Shown here: one piece after another, positions 11,237 to 22,563 of the stretch
Numbering within the stretch: the stretch's first letter is position 1
Layout: each line of letters opens with the position of its first letter
From: Cytospora piceicola
Lineage: Eukaryota; Ascomycota; Sordariomycetes; Diaporthales; Cytosporaceae
Assembly: GCA_023375675.1 (NCBI GenBank)
Contig: JALQBC010000020.1
Coordinates: 186,001 to 250,000, forward strand
Direction: 5' to 3'
Length of the DNA stretch: 64,000 bases
The notes under the pieces: model-generated
Seen by the model: the letters and a program-made list of their open reading frames with translations, nothing else
What the model was told of the DNA's origin: nothing
The model's database searches: none
Program-made: the position numbers and the translations under genes

Positions 11237-13479
11237 CTAGAGCTCCTTCGGCGATGCCTGCCTTGAGAGCTGTCGGGTCAACGACTGCGGTGTTAACGGC
11301 TGGGAGAGGAAGTTGCCCGCCCGTAGGCTGACTTGGTCTTCGCGAGGGATGAGATCTCTCACAACGGTGCTCTTGCCCGCGCTCGCCAACAGCATCTTGA
11401 GAACCGACGAGTTCTCACTGGCGCTGCATAACCTTGTCGCGCAACTCTTTATAGAAGAGGCGATGGTCCTCATTTCGGTTGACCAACCTCTGATGCTGGT
11501 CTCGAAATGTGAAACGCCGTCGATGATACCGTGCACAATGAGGCCTGGCGGCAAGTGCCACAGTAACTCTTCGAAGACCCGACATAGGAATGGGATATGA
11601 TAGGTGCTAGATTCGGGAGTTTGTCCAATCTCAGAAAGCAGCTTGATCGATTGGATGTCTCTTCGTCTTTCTTCCGGCCAGGCCAAGATCAATTGCAGGA
11701 TTAGACTGCGCATTAATCCACTAGGACCTGGCAGACATCCGTCTGGGTCCTTGTGCTGCCCACAGAAGAAGTACAGCACCATAAGGGAATTAGTCGGCAC
11801 TGAACGGGAGGATTTGGCATTGATGTCCTCAAGACCTTGTATCAGTGTGGCACAGAATACCGACATTGGCGTCGTCCTTCCGTTGCCCTCACTCCCAGCA
11901 TGGCCATCCACGAGTAGGATATCTGACTTCTTTCCACCCTGCCACTGACGAAACCTGTTCATGTTTGTGAGATATGCCGCTTGAGCCATGGCTTTGTCGC
12001 TGAAGTCATGGTGCTTCCGGAGTGTGTAATACATGTCGTGAACATGTGACTTGATCTCCTCATCGCTGCCCAAGGCTGCGAGTATTTGCCCTGGATCAAG
12101 GGTAAGTTCATGAATTGTTGTTGGCGCTTGGTCTGTATCAATCAATCTCCCATCTTTTGGTGCAAAGTCGGTAGCCAGTGGGATGCTGTTCAGAAAGACG
12201 CTCCCTTCCTGGCCTCGGCAGAATTCACGCATTCTGTATGACTCTGCGTGAATAACATAAACCGCATTGAAAACCGGCATATTCTGCTCGCGAACCTTCT
12301 TGCGCAATTCCGCATTGTCGGCGTGTAGCTGAGCCATCCCAGCGAGGAGCATGTCCACTTTGCCCTCGGTCCGCTCAGAGATCTGACTGGTGGATCTCAC
12401 TTCTTTGATGGTCTCGTCATGGTGGTGAACTTCGTTCTGACGGAGTACGCCCAGTTCCACGTGAGTCGTCTTGAGGAGCTTAGAGTCTTGGTCATCCCGC
12501 TCAGTCGCCAAGTGGGAAACGAGTCTCTCCACGGCTCTCTGAGCGGCAACAATAGGACGTAAGATGTTCTCAACTTGAAGAACTTCGTTCCCTAAGATGG
12601 ATCGTCCCACCTTCTTGTATCCTAGACGACTTCACATTAGCCTCACTTGGTGCCTTTGAAGAAATGTAGGAGATGAATATCGACCTCGAAGCTTACGGGG
12701 TTCGTTGGAATCGCGATTCAAAATCTCGATCAATGAAGGTATCGCCTTAAATAGAGCATCGTACAGTTCGCTGGTGCGGGAGAACAGAGTGACATCCTTA
12801 GGAAATCGCTTTTGCTTCTGCTGCGCATCGGCGATGACATCCGGGACAGTCCCCAAGTTTTCTAAGATTTTGTCGCGGGCCTCTGACCTTCTTCTTATCG
12901 CCTGTTCCAAACTCATGTCAGTCGCTTGTACATGAATAACTCGTGCCTTCTGACTGAGAACAGTGTGGACTTACTTGGAACAAGAGGGTGAGACCACCTT
13001 TCAAGAAGCCCAGCCCGTCATTGTCCGGAATACCCTCTAAAAAGGGAGCAAGGTTTCTCACCAGAGCCTCGCTACGAAAGACTCGGCGGATGGAGATCTT
13101 TGGTGCCTTTCCCTCGTACTCGGTCTCCGCCTCTTTAGCTGCGTCGACTACCTGCTGCCATGTACAGGTCTCTGGGTTGAATTCATCCCAGAATCTGTTA
13201 CCCCTGTTCTGACTTTGGTGTTCTCTTATGAGAAACTGCATCTGTCTTCTAGGATTGTCAGATTATGTCTGACAGTAATAGCTGCAAGACGCATACATAC
13301 ACGTTCGGTTTTGTAACCACAAATCTACTCCTTTGTTTGTCATAAGGGGCGGACTTCGGAAGGGTACCATCCAGTGTCTCCTTGTCAGTTGTTTCTGCCC
13401 ACGCAGTGATTGCCACGATCTCTTCATCCTGGTTCATATGCCGTCGCAAAGCGGCAGGCAAATCTTTATCTGAAGCCAT
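11237..13479 (-). CDS. STAND-like protein: DUF7708-type N-terminus with no visible P-loop
   Basis: Four exons on the minus strand: 13479 to about 13300, 13241-12975, 12901-12653 and 12610-11237. Exons 2 and 3 join at a GTAAGT donor (12974) to read ..GGLTLLFQ/AIRRRSEARDKILE.. with 'LAPFLEGIPDNDG' before it and 'FPKDVTLFSRTSELYDALFKAI' after it. This matches the helical N-terminal domain (DUF7708-like) that heads many fungal STAND/NACHT proteins. A coiled-coil segment follows (ISERTEGKVDMLLAGMAQLH..), then a C-terminal half containing 'DILLVDGHAGS', 'LYFFCGQHKD' and 'GPSGLMRSLILQLI', a module of fungal proteins that replaces the NACHT domain here; I see no GxxxxGK[ST]. The first intron and the very short third intron (about 36-42 nt) are uncertain and could hide an error or a lesion. 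Role inferred: a non-self-recognition or cell-death accessory protein. Confidence 0.7.
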
Positions 13480-14462
13480 GGCTGCTGTATTATACGAAAG
13501 GACACACTATGAAGTATTTACGGCAAGATGTGAACATCATTCCAGCGGCTGTCAACTTTAGAGACGAGATCCAACTTTCGGATACGAAAGCCCAAGAAGC
13601 AAGTGACTAACGAACAACCCACGGGCTGCTCACAACCTGGATCGGGGTTTTCGCAAACCGTTGAGCAACTGCTTGCACATGTGATCCTTCGGACCCTCGG
13701 AAGGGTTTACGGCTGAATTGTATCCCCCGAAAGACAGTGCTTAAGAACATATGATTGGCATGCTCGGTAACATGTTTGTTACACATAGTGCTGTCTTACC
13801 ACACCCGACTTCAAAAGGTGCATGGTGTCAGCAAAGGCGCGACGTGTACGGTACTCATTCGTGGCCTCGTCCAACAACTGATCCGCAGGTTGCCTTGGCA
13901 AGAGGGGAGATCTGACAATACACTTTGTTTAGATGGAGGTCAGGATAAAGGAAGGTGGTGCTCGTCATCCCCATGCGACGTCGGTCTGGTTGATCCTTCA
14001 ATCCGCGTCGAATATAGGCAATAGATGCAAATCACTACTTACCGCTAAAGCGCTCTATAATGCTGTGAAACGCCATATTATAGAGATATCGGAAATAGAT
14101 ACTCTGTCATGGTGTAGGGCGCAAGTCAATGATTGATTCGATAGAGCAGAGTTACAAGTGTGCGGTGCCCAGGTGGCTGTGCCATACTGCATATCTGGCG
14201 TCCTTCACGTCAAAGGGTGCTGGAGGCATCGTGTCAGACCACACACAATGAGGCTCTTCACAATTAAAGTTCGGGTTGACCTGATTCTAAATTTGCTGGC
14301 CTACAAACTATATATACCAATGCTACTTCCGAGGTTGCGGGTGCGTGATCGTATGGTCATAAAGACACTTCCCAGTATTTGATTTCGAGCCCAATCCTCA
14401 GGTATCACACTCAACGACAGTCTTGTCAACATCAATTACCAAACAATACAATTCAATTCAGT
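13480..14462. other. Divergent intergenic region
   Basis: About 1 kb between two divergently transcribed genes (ATGs at 13479 minus and 14463 plus). It is likely a shared promoter region. The small ORFs at 13755-14136 have no recognisable features. Confidence 0.6.
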
Positions 14463-17400
14463 ATGGCGGAAAACTCCAATCAGAGCCCGACCACCGTGGA
14501 CAAGTCCGATACTGAAGACACCACCGGACTTCATCCTGCGGTTACAGGCGCCCAACAACGCCAAGATGAGGACAATGACCCTGTTGGAACGCTGGGAAAT
14601 GCCAAACATGTAGATGATAGCATGGGACACCAAGAAGACACCGAAGCGCCAGCTGACAGCCCGGAAACGTATGACGCTGTAGGAGGAAATTGCGCCGGAC
14701 ATGCTGGGAGAACCTGTCGTGAGCATACGAAGTCAGACGGATGCGCGATCAGCGGCTAACACAATCATCGCAGCTGAAGAACATGCATCGGGCCAGAAGC
14801 AGGCGGTTGACACACAGGGTCTCATCGGCGAGACCCGGACCGCATATCACTGGTTGAAAGATATCGAAACCCGAGTGACGTCCATTGAAGGCCGGCTCAT
14901 CGAAGAAGACGAACACAGCGCCACAGACAGCAAATTATCTACTGGCGATGATAATTGGCATATTCGTGAGGCCAAGCTGGAGGTCAAAGACTGTCATTGG
15001 GAGATGTTCAAGAACCGCTTTCTCACAGAGGACAACACAGTGCCCATAATCGAAACGCTCCTGGAAACAGCAGATAATACAGAATTCTATGAAGAAAAGA
15101 TGAAGCGAGAGTCTCCAAGGTCAGGTCCTTCATCGGCCTATCAAGGGCTGTGCAACCCATCATCGAAGTCACTGTCGTCGTCGGTCCCTGATGACACATA
15201 TGAGAGGATCCGAATCAACTCCGTTTTTATCCTGGCGTTTCTAACCAAGGTTGCGGAGGATTTTGCTTGGCATAATCCACAGCTCCAGACATTGACATTC
15301 CTAAGACCATTCAAATTCTTGGTCTACTTCCAGGGAAAAATGGAGAAAGAGTTCCTTTGGTTGGAAGAGAAGTTTGGCAGTTCTGTCTCGGCCGATCAAG
15401 CACTCGCATCAGAAACACAAAGGCCAACTACCACCACTACCACCCGAGAAGTATCAGTGGAGGAAGACCAGCCCGTCAATGAGGATCTGATTGTAGACAA
15501 ACTCTCTGAGGTTAAAGGGGCAGTGCATGTTGTCCAAGACACACCCGCTGAGTTTTATATCGACCACAGCGAACAAAAGGACCGAGACAGCAGATCGTCT
15601 TCATCACCGCCAATCAAGAACCGGGCGATAACAAAAACACAACAAACCCAACGTGAGATCAGGGAAACTGGGAGCTACGAGGCTTACATGCATATGAAGT
15701 GCTATGTTGACTTTGTCAGGACCAAACTCATCCCCCACTACAAAACCTTCGACATCGCAGACTACAGGAAACCACCCCAAGTCTACCACCGTGACTTGTG
15801 CGTGTTGTTTCGGGTGGGAGAACTAGTGTTCCAACAAGACACCAATCACCAGAGAGATGCCGGTAAGTCTGGTGAAAGTCAACTTGAATCGAAAAATCCC
15901 AGATCTGATGCAAAAGGGCCGCGTCTGTGGAGGGTAAACCGTATCTCAACATCATCAACAGCCTGGAAAATAGGGGACAGATATATCAGTGGCGCACCTC
16001 AAGCGTGGAAAAGCGAGGGTATAGCAAGGGACTCATCGTTCATCAATATAACGGTCTACCATGTTGACTTTGATGGGAAATCATACTGCTCCGGCAAACC
16101 AATCGGCTTCAGGATCCCATTCTTCGATGGTGAGAAAGACATCACAAGTCTCCCGATATACCCAGTCCGATTTGCCAAAGGCTACGAACAGACTATAAAA
16201 CAGCTTCAGAAGAGAGGGGAGAAATTTCAAAGCATTGTATCGCAAGCCCATCCACTGCAGTCATACGAAGGATGGACGCTTATTCAAGATCCTTGCGGAA
16301 AGGCCATCGAAGATGAAAATGGCGATCGTCTCAAGTTTCCCGAACACATTGATGGCGACGTTATCATTGATTTCGGTGAGGCCTTGCAAATACACCCGTG
16401 GTGGAAACCCGAATTGAGCAGCTTTCTCAAGGGTAATCCGAGACACCTCTTCGAAAAGGATGAATACTGTATCAACTTGTGGGCTGACAAAGAACGCTCC
16501 AAGCTCTTGGGTCGCACGTGGGAGTGGGTATATACGGAGACTGATGCTATGTCCACTATCGAATACAACGATTTCTTGGCTACAGATGAATCCATCATCA
16601 GCAGAAGCCACGAGATGACGGACGATATACGCAAGTCAGCAATCCTGGAGCTCTCGCCAGAGGATCTCGCACTTTTGCCTTCGCGGATATTCGTGTATGC
16701 GTTGAGAGAACGCAAGTTTGTCAATGTCGATATTCAGTACTTGAGGCAGAGATCGGTGATGGAAAACCCATTCGACAGCCTAGAGGTTGCGGAAGAGCAT
16801 AAGGGCTTGATCACGGCAACAGTGTTTGAGCATTTCGAGAAGAAGGAAGTGCGGCGCGATGCCCAAAAACGAGGACTCGAGATAAGCGACCAGGATTTCA
16901 TCCACGGCAAGGGAAGGGGCCTCATCATCCTTCTTCATGGACCCCCTGGCGTTGGGAAAACTGCGTAAGTTCTCTTTTTTGGTTCGAAATCCCGACAATT
17001 GCTGACCTGAGCATTTGTTGTTTTGTGTCCCAGAACTGCGGAGGCCTGCTCGTACGCTCATAACAAGCCTTTGTTCCCGGTCACTTGTGGGGACTTAGGT
17101 ATTGAACCTGAAAGGGTTGAAGAGACTCTGTCTGAGCTCTTCCGTTTAGCAAACTTGTGGGACTGTATTCTGCTCTTCGATGAAGCCGATATTTTTCTTT
17201 CTACGAGAGAGAAGAAAGACGATAACTTGCAGAGAAATGCATTGGTATCTAGTAAGCGTTTGACTTTCTTGCCCTCTGAAATCCGATAACTAATCTATTT
17301 GGTTATAGTCTTCTTGAGAACCCTGGAGTACTATTCGGGAGTCCTGTTTCTTACCACCAACCGAGCTGGGGTATTGGATGAAGCGGTGAAGTCTCGGGTT

Positions 17401-17832
17401 CACCTCAGTCTTTACTACCCTTACCTCGGCTTGGGAGAAACCAAAGCCCTCTTCAAGATGAATATCGACCGGCTGAGGAACATCGAAGCAGAACGGGCCA
17501 GGATCACCGGTAAGCCAGAAATGGCTGTTGAAGAGAAGCGAATCCTCAAATTTGCCGAAGACCACTATATGAGGTTTCAAAAGGAGTACGACAAGCGATG
17601 GAATGGTCGGCAGATCCGCAACGCCTTCCAGATCGCAAGTTCCCTGGCTCGTCATCAGTATCACCGCAATTGTTTAGAGGGCAACTCGCACAGGGGACTC
17701 TACGTGACCTCGGACCATTTCCAAACAGTCGAGGATGCCACAAGCAAATATGACGAATATCGACAGCAGCTATTCCAAAAGACAGACGTGGATATAGCGA
17801 AGGAGAGGGAGGAGAGGCACCATCCATCTTAA
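14463..17832 (+). CDS. DUF7025-type N-terminus plus AAA+ ATPase, 1062 aa
   Basis: Join 14463-14718, 14774-16964, 17034-17251, 17309-17832 (3189 nt). All three introns have canonical borders (GTGAGC/GCAG, GTAAGT/CCAG, GTAAGC/ATAG). The N-terminal ~150 residues are acidic and probably disordered. Residues ~380-650 hold the region typical of fungal DUF7025-AAA proteins (e.g. 'LIPHYKTFDIADYRKPPQVY', 'DLCVLFRVGELVF'). The AAA+ core has Walker A GPPGVGKT (about residue 808), Walker B CILLFDEAD (about 862) and a sensor-1-like TTNR (about 903), followed by an alpha-helical lid. The motifs needed for ATP binding and hydrolysis are present. Such proteins are numerous and variable in filamentous fungi; their substrate is unknown. 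It lies divergent to the STAND-like gene, which suggests but does not prove a shared stress or recognition setting. Confidence 0.9.
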
Positions 17833-19380
17833 ATCATGAGAAAAGACAAGTTCAACTTACGTGGTACCCACATGTACCCATTCCAAGTCACCAATGTGTC
17901 TAGACAATTTTGTCGCCTCGCTCGGCTAGTCGCTACACCTTGCTCTGGGAATATAGTGGCCATTCTTTGTCAAGCTGCGAGTTGTGTTAGAGGCGCTACT
18001 AGGTGAGAAGCGACGAAACAATGGTGGAAATACTGATGGAACGACATACCAGCATCCAATTGTCTGGACTTAGCTATTGCGCGTGGAATGTACTTGGACT
18101 GTCTGCATCAGCTGTGCTGCGTTATTTCGTTTTCATCATTTTTGGAGTCAGACACACTGCCGTTCGTAGTCGTATTCAAGATGAGATGCCCTGAACTTTG
18201 AACACTTAGTCCTTTCTAGGTCGAGGATCATGTCGGGAGCTGGCGCATGGTATTCCCATGCTCTACTCAAGCCATGTAGACTAGCCTTGGGATATGCCCA
18301 GATACAGATCTCCTATAGGTGTGCACTTACTTATGTATGTTTAGCTTGGGTGGGTCACAGACCAACCACTGAGCCTATTCATCACACCCCAAAGGCAACA
18401 GGCGTCTGCCAACAAGGTGTATATAGTGAGTCTGACCATGTTGAACTTGCTCCCAGCTCTTGATTTGATGTTTGGTAGCTCTCCTGTTTCATCAAACGAT
18501 GATTACGTGGACATGTCTAGTCAGTTCATACCCCCAGTATCTTGTGCTTCTCTCCGAGTCTGCAGCATGAACCCCAGAGACGAGATGGCCATTGGCCACT
18601 TCGAACCGAGGCGAAAGCTGTTGATGATCTCCTATCACCGAATCCAACGACGAACTTAATCTAGATGCCGGAATTGCAAGATAAACGCGCCTCTGCACCT
18701 TACTGTATACATATGTTCAACGTGGCTGTGGCTCCGATATCAGATCGGCAACTGAACGACTGATAAGCACGTCTTATTCGATCAAGATCATGCATCCGGA
18801 TCCCCCGTAGACTGCGGGGGATGTTGGAAACGAATGTCACCGCAGTCCACTACGAAAGTAACCTCGGTGGCCAGACGTAAATCATAATAAGAGCGTCATG
18901 AACAGAACCTACAGCAGCTCACACTCGAAATCTGCCCTCTTCCGGGAGTTCCTTCTTTATCATCCATGCGAATTTATTAAGCTTTGAGGTCTTTATGGAT
19001 CTGTCTCGGAATCTCTAGTTTAAAACTCCCCGTGCAAGGACAGGCGACTTGTGTAAGTCGGCCCGATAAGGTGTTGTCGCACTCACATATAGCTGTAGGG
19101 GCTGCAGATGGAACCGAACAGTTGATTGGTTAACAGTAATCAGAGGAAAGAGCTGGAGAATAGCTATCGCAAGTACTTGGGTATATATATCGAGTTGTCC
19201 CAGCACCCTAATCCCGAGGGCTTCGATAATATGTCCGAAATGGCACCACCAACAGACCATATAACAGCCACAACATCCCATTTCAACAGGAGTCCCTCCT
19301 CATGAGAATACTACAAGACCAAGACAGACCCATGTATTAGGCTGAATCATTTGCATTAGAACCTTTGACATCAGAGCATT
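17833..19380. other. Intergenic, no gene seen
   Basis: About 1.5 kb. The small ORFs at 18003-18698 and 19015-19281 carry no domain-like sequence. The 3' part is the promoter of the permease gene. Confidence 0.6.
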
Positions 19381-21874
19381 ATGGACGCCAAGCTCCCCGG
19401 TAACGAGAAGGCTCAGGAGGCGCCATGTGATGCCGTAAGTCTGACTTTGGGTGCACAATTGTTTGCGCGAAATAGTACCAATGACTGACTCACTTGCTTC
19501 AGAGTTCATGCGGGAGAAATGAAACAACCCCAGTCATCGAATTGGCTGAACACGGCCTCCATCGTGGACTCAAATCCCACCATATCCAATTGCTTGCAAT
19601 CTCGGGTGTCATCGGGACAGGTTAGTTTGCATGAAGAGTATCTTAGAAGTATACTTACTATACGCTGCCTGGACTGTTGGCGGATGCTTACAGGTGACAA
19701 GCTGCTGATGTTGTATAACCCCAGGACTCTTTGTTGGTACTTCAAGTGTGCTGAACAGTGCTGGGCCAGGTGGCCTCCTCATCGGCTACACGGCATGGTG
19801 TATATTCCTCGTGTGCGCTGCGCATGCTATGGGCGAGATGTCAGCGCTGCTACCGGTGCCTGGTTCCTTTCCCACTCGTGAGTGCTAGACTGGCTCATAA
19901 TAGCCCGTCACTCTGAAGCTAACATGGCTGCAGACATTGGTCGGTTTGTTGACGAGAGTGCCGGCGTGGCAATGGGCTGGGTATATGCATACTGGTGAGC
20001 TCTCCCTAACCAAATTGACGTGGTCAACCTCTGACGTGGTGCTCTTCTTATAATAGCATGTAAGTGCACTTTGTGCAGACCGTGTGTTTCCTGTGCTTTA
20101 CTAATCTTCGATCTTCTTTTCTTCACTTAATTAGGATGTAAGCTACTTGATCCGAAACACACAAAGTCCAATCAGACACTGAAACTCACAGGATACTTAC
20201 TGCTGCGGATTGTACAGCCCTAACTGGACTGTGGTCGTACTGGTTCCCGGATATCAACCCTGGTGTTTGGGTGGCAGTTACGCTCGTCGTGATCGTTGCC
20301 CTCAACTGCCTCGCGGTCAAGTATTTTGGCGAAGTTGAGTTCTATGCATCGATCTTTAAAATCTTCCTTATAATTGGGTTCCTCGTATTCACCTTCATCG
20401 TTGTGTTGGGGGGCAATCCGCAACATGACCGAATTGGATTTCGATACTGGAAAGATCCCGGCGCCTTCAACGAGCAGTACATCGGCGGCGGCGGTGGTAG
20501 GTTCCTTGCTATCTGGGGCGTCTTCGATACAGCCGCTTTTGCGATTGGAGGTCCGGACTTCATCGCCAATTGCGCCGCGGAGGCCGTCGACCCTCGCAGA
20601 AACATTCCCAAAGCGATGAAGCGCGTCATCTATAGACTTGTCGTCTTTTTCATTCTGTCTGTTTTTGCGGTTGGACTCCTCGTTCCATACAATGATCCCA
20701 CCATGCGTAAGTCCCAGGTTGCGCCTAAGCCTTACTTGATCACCGGTTCAGCTAATAACATCGATAGTTACGGCCCTTGCGTCCGGGAATGGAGTCGCCA
20801 AGTCACCATTCATCATCGCCATGCGCCGACTGGGAATAGATTTCTTACCAGACCTTTGCAATGCCGTTGTGTAAGTTTGTCGAGACTCGAGATCACGCGT
20901 GACTCAAGCCTCAGCAGGCTGACCAGACCTTGACGTGCACACAGTATCACCTCAGCTTGGAGTTGCACCAACTCTCTCCTGTTCCAAGCATCAAGAACCA
21001 TCTTCGGCCTGGCAAAACACGGCCGAGCTCCTAGGATTTTCGCAAAGACAACCAAGAGCGGAGTACCACTGCCGGCTTTGCTGCTATCTACTGCTGTGGC
21101 AGCACTCGCGTTTTTGACTTGCAACACCGCATCAGCTGTTGTTCTTAATTGGTTTATCAACCTTGGTTCGACAGCTCTAATGATAGCATATATCTTGATG
21201 ATGGTAAGACTGCCCCATTCAGAAACAGATGGAAGAAGCTCGGGACCTAATGTTGCTGGTAGGTGGCCAACCTGAGGTTCCACCAGGGCCTGAAGGCGCA
21301 GGGTATTGATCCGTCAACATTACCCTTTAAGAGCAGGCTCACTCGTAAGTTACTTGTTCCTCCTCTGCACGTACAAGTCATAGACCCTTACTATGTGGAG
21401 CAGCATATTCCAACTACTTTGCCATATTCTGGATTGGCTTGATTCTATTAACGAACGGCTATGGTAAGTGGGCTGGACCCTAGTCGTACTGTCTCTCAGC
21501 ACATTGGTAGTAACACCATTAGGCGTGTTTATCAAAGGCCATTGGAGCTTCGCAGGATTCTTCACGGCTTATTTCGCCCTTGTGTTCTTTGGTAAGTCTG
21601 CTAGCCAAGCTCCAAACCAAGTTTGAGCTGTGTTGATTAATATTCACTAAGTGGCAATCTATTTTGGGTGGAAGGTTTGGAAGAAAACCTCTATCATCAA
21701 GCCTGGAGACATGGACTTCCAGACTGGAATAGCTGAGGTTGAGGCCCACGAGAGATCGCTGGATTATAAAGCACCGGCTTCGCGGTACGAAAAGTGAGTT
21801 ATATTACCCGAAAGCGAAACATTGCCACAGTCAATACTGACTGATGCAACAGGCTCATGGACTGGTTGTGGTAA
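19381..21874 (+). CDS. Amino-acid/choline/GABA-type permease (APC superfamily), 14 exons including two 3-nt microexons
   Basis: Model: 19381-19434, 19503-19620, 19725-19877, 19934-19994, 20057-20059, 20135-20137, 20192-20706, 20768-20870, 20945-21203, 21263-21344, 21404-21463, 21523-21591, 21652-21793, 21853-21874; 1644 nt, 547 aa. The protein has the APC hallmark 'LLAISGVIGTGLFVGTSSVL' in the first membrane segment, 'GPGGLLIGY', 'HAMGEMSALLPVPGSF', a 'VDESAGVAMGWVYAY' segment, and later 'GPDFIANCAAEAVDPRRNIPKA' and 'AWSCTNSLLFQASRTIFGLA'. These are typical of fungal plasma-membrane permeases for amino acids, GABA or choline, with about 12 membrane segments. The microexons CAT and GAT restore the 'YAYCMM' stretch expected after GWVY; skipping both leaves a frame-preserving shorter product. 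It is intron-dense compared with its neighbours. Substrate cannot be told from sequence. Confidence 0.88.
20057..20059 (+). other. 3-nt microexon (CAT)
   Basis: Lies between intron 19995-20056 (GTGAGC..CTGAC..ATAG) and intron 20060-20134 (GTAAGT..CTAATC..TTAG). With its neighbours it completes codons TGC and ATG. Confidence 0.7.
20135..20137 (+). other. 3-nt microexon (GAT)
   Basis: Lies between intron 20060-20134 and intron 20138-20191 (GTAAGC..CACTGAAAC..ACAG). It completes one ATG codon and starts another. Confidence 0.7.
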
Positions 21875-22563
21875 TCGAGTATGGAGGAACACTGTCGTGA
21901 TACTTCATGTGTTTTGTGGTTTGGGCATGGCTTGCTATCGAAAAGTCTGAACCAACGACTCGCTCGAGCGTTCACTATTGACGGCGTTCGTAGAAAAGTT
22001 CTGTCAAGATTGTAGACAGGATGGGACTTTGCAAAGTCGGCAGGAGACTTGTATGTAGATCATGTCATCGGCACCCTCGTACTCTTTTCGATGTCCCAGC
22101 CAAGGCGTATTAAAACCTACCCTAGGGTGAGGCAGGCGCTTTCAAATGTGTAGAGCCGCAGAATTGATAAACCGGCGTGCAAGAAGTGCTGTCTAGCAGT
22201 AGAGGCAATGCAGACTGAGGTTTGAAAAAGACTCCTGTTTTGGGCAGCCGCAATACATAATACATATCCGAGGTACTTCCGGGTGGGGACTCTACCCGCT
22301 CCGGTGCATCGGGACTAACATACCCGATCTCGGGATGGAGCCCCGGCCGGACCCACAGTGGGTGCCGGCTTGACCGCAACGTCAGGGCGGAGCCTTCGAT
22401 TTTGAGCGGGTCTCATGGAACGAAATTTTTCAACAACTACCACACAACAACCTCTGAAGCGACAGAACCAGCCGAGTCCTCCGGACAATCACCCAGATTC
22501 TCACACCCGTGGACCGGAGATTGCTCTTTTGGACGCTGCGCCAGCCTGCCTACGCCACCAGGC
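21875..22563. other. Intergenic / promoter of the MATE gene
   Basis: About 0.7 kb. An open frame runs upstream from 22402 in phase with the MATE gene, but it has no ATG before 22564, so it is treated as 5' leader. Confidence 0.6.

Noticed and set aside
16981..16995. tRNA T-arm-like GGTTCGAAAT
   Set aside because: It lies in an intron of the AAA gene, and no acceptor stem or A box fits upstream.
22402..22563. Upstream extension of the MATE protein
   Set aside because: The frame is open but begins with TTG and has no ATG before 22564; the ATG at 22415 is in another frame.
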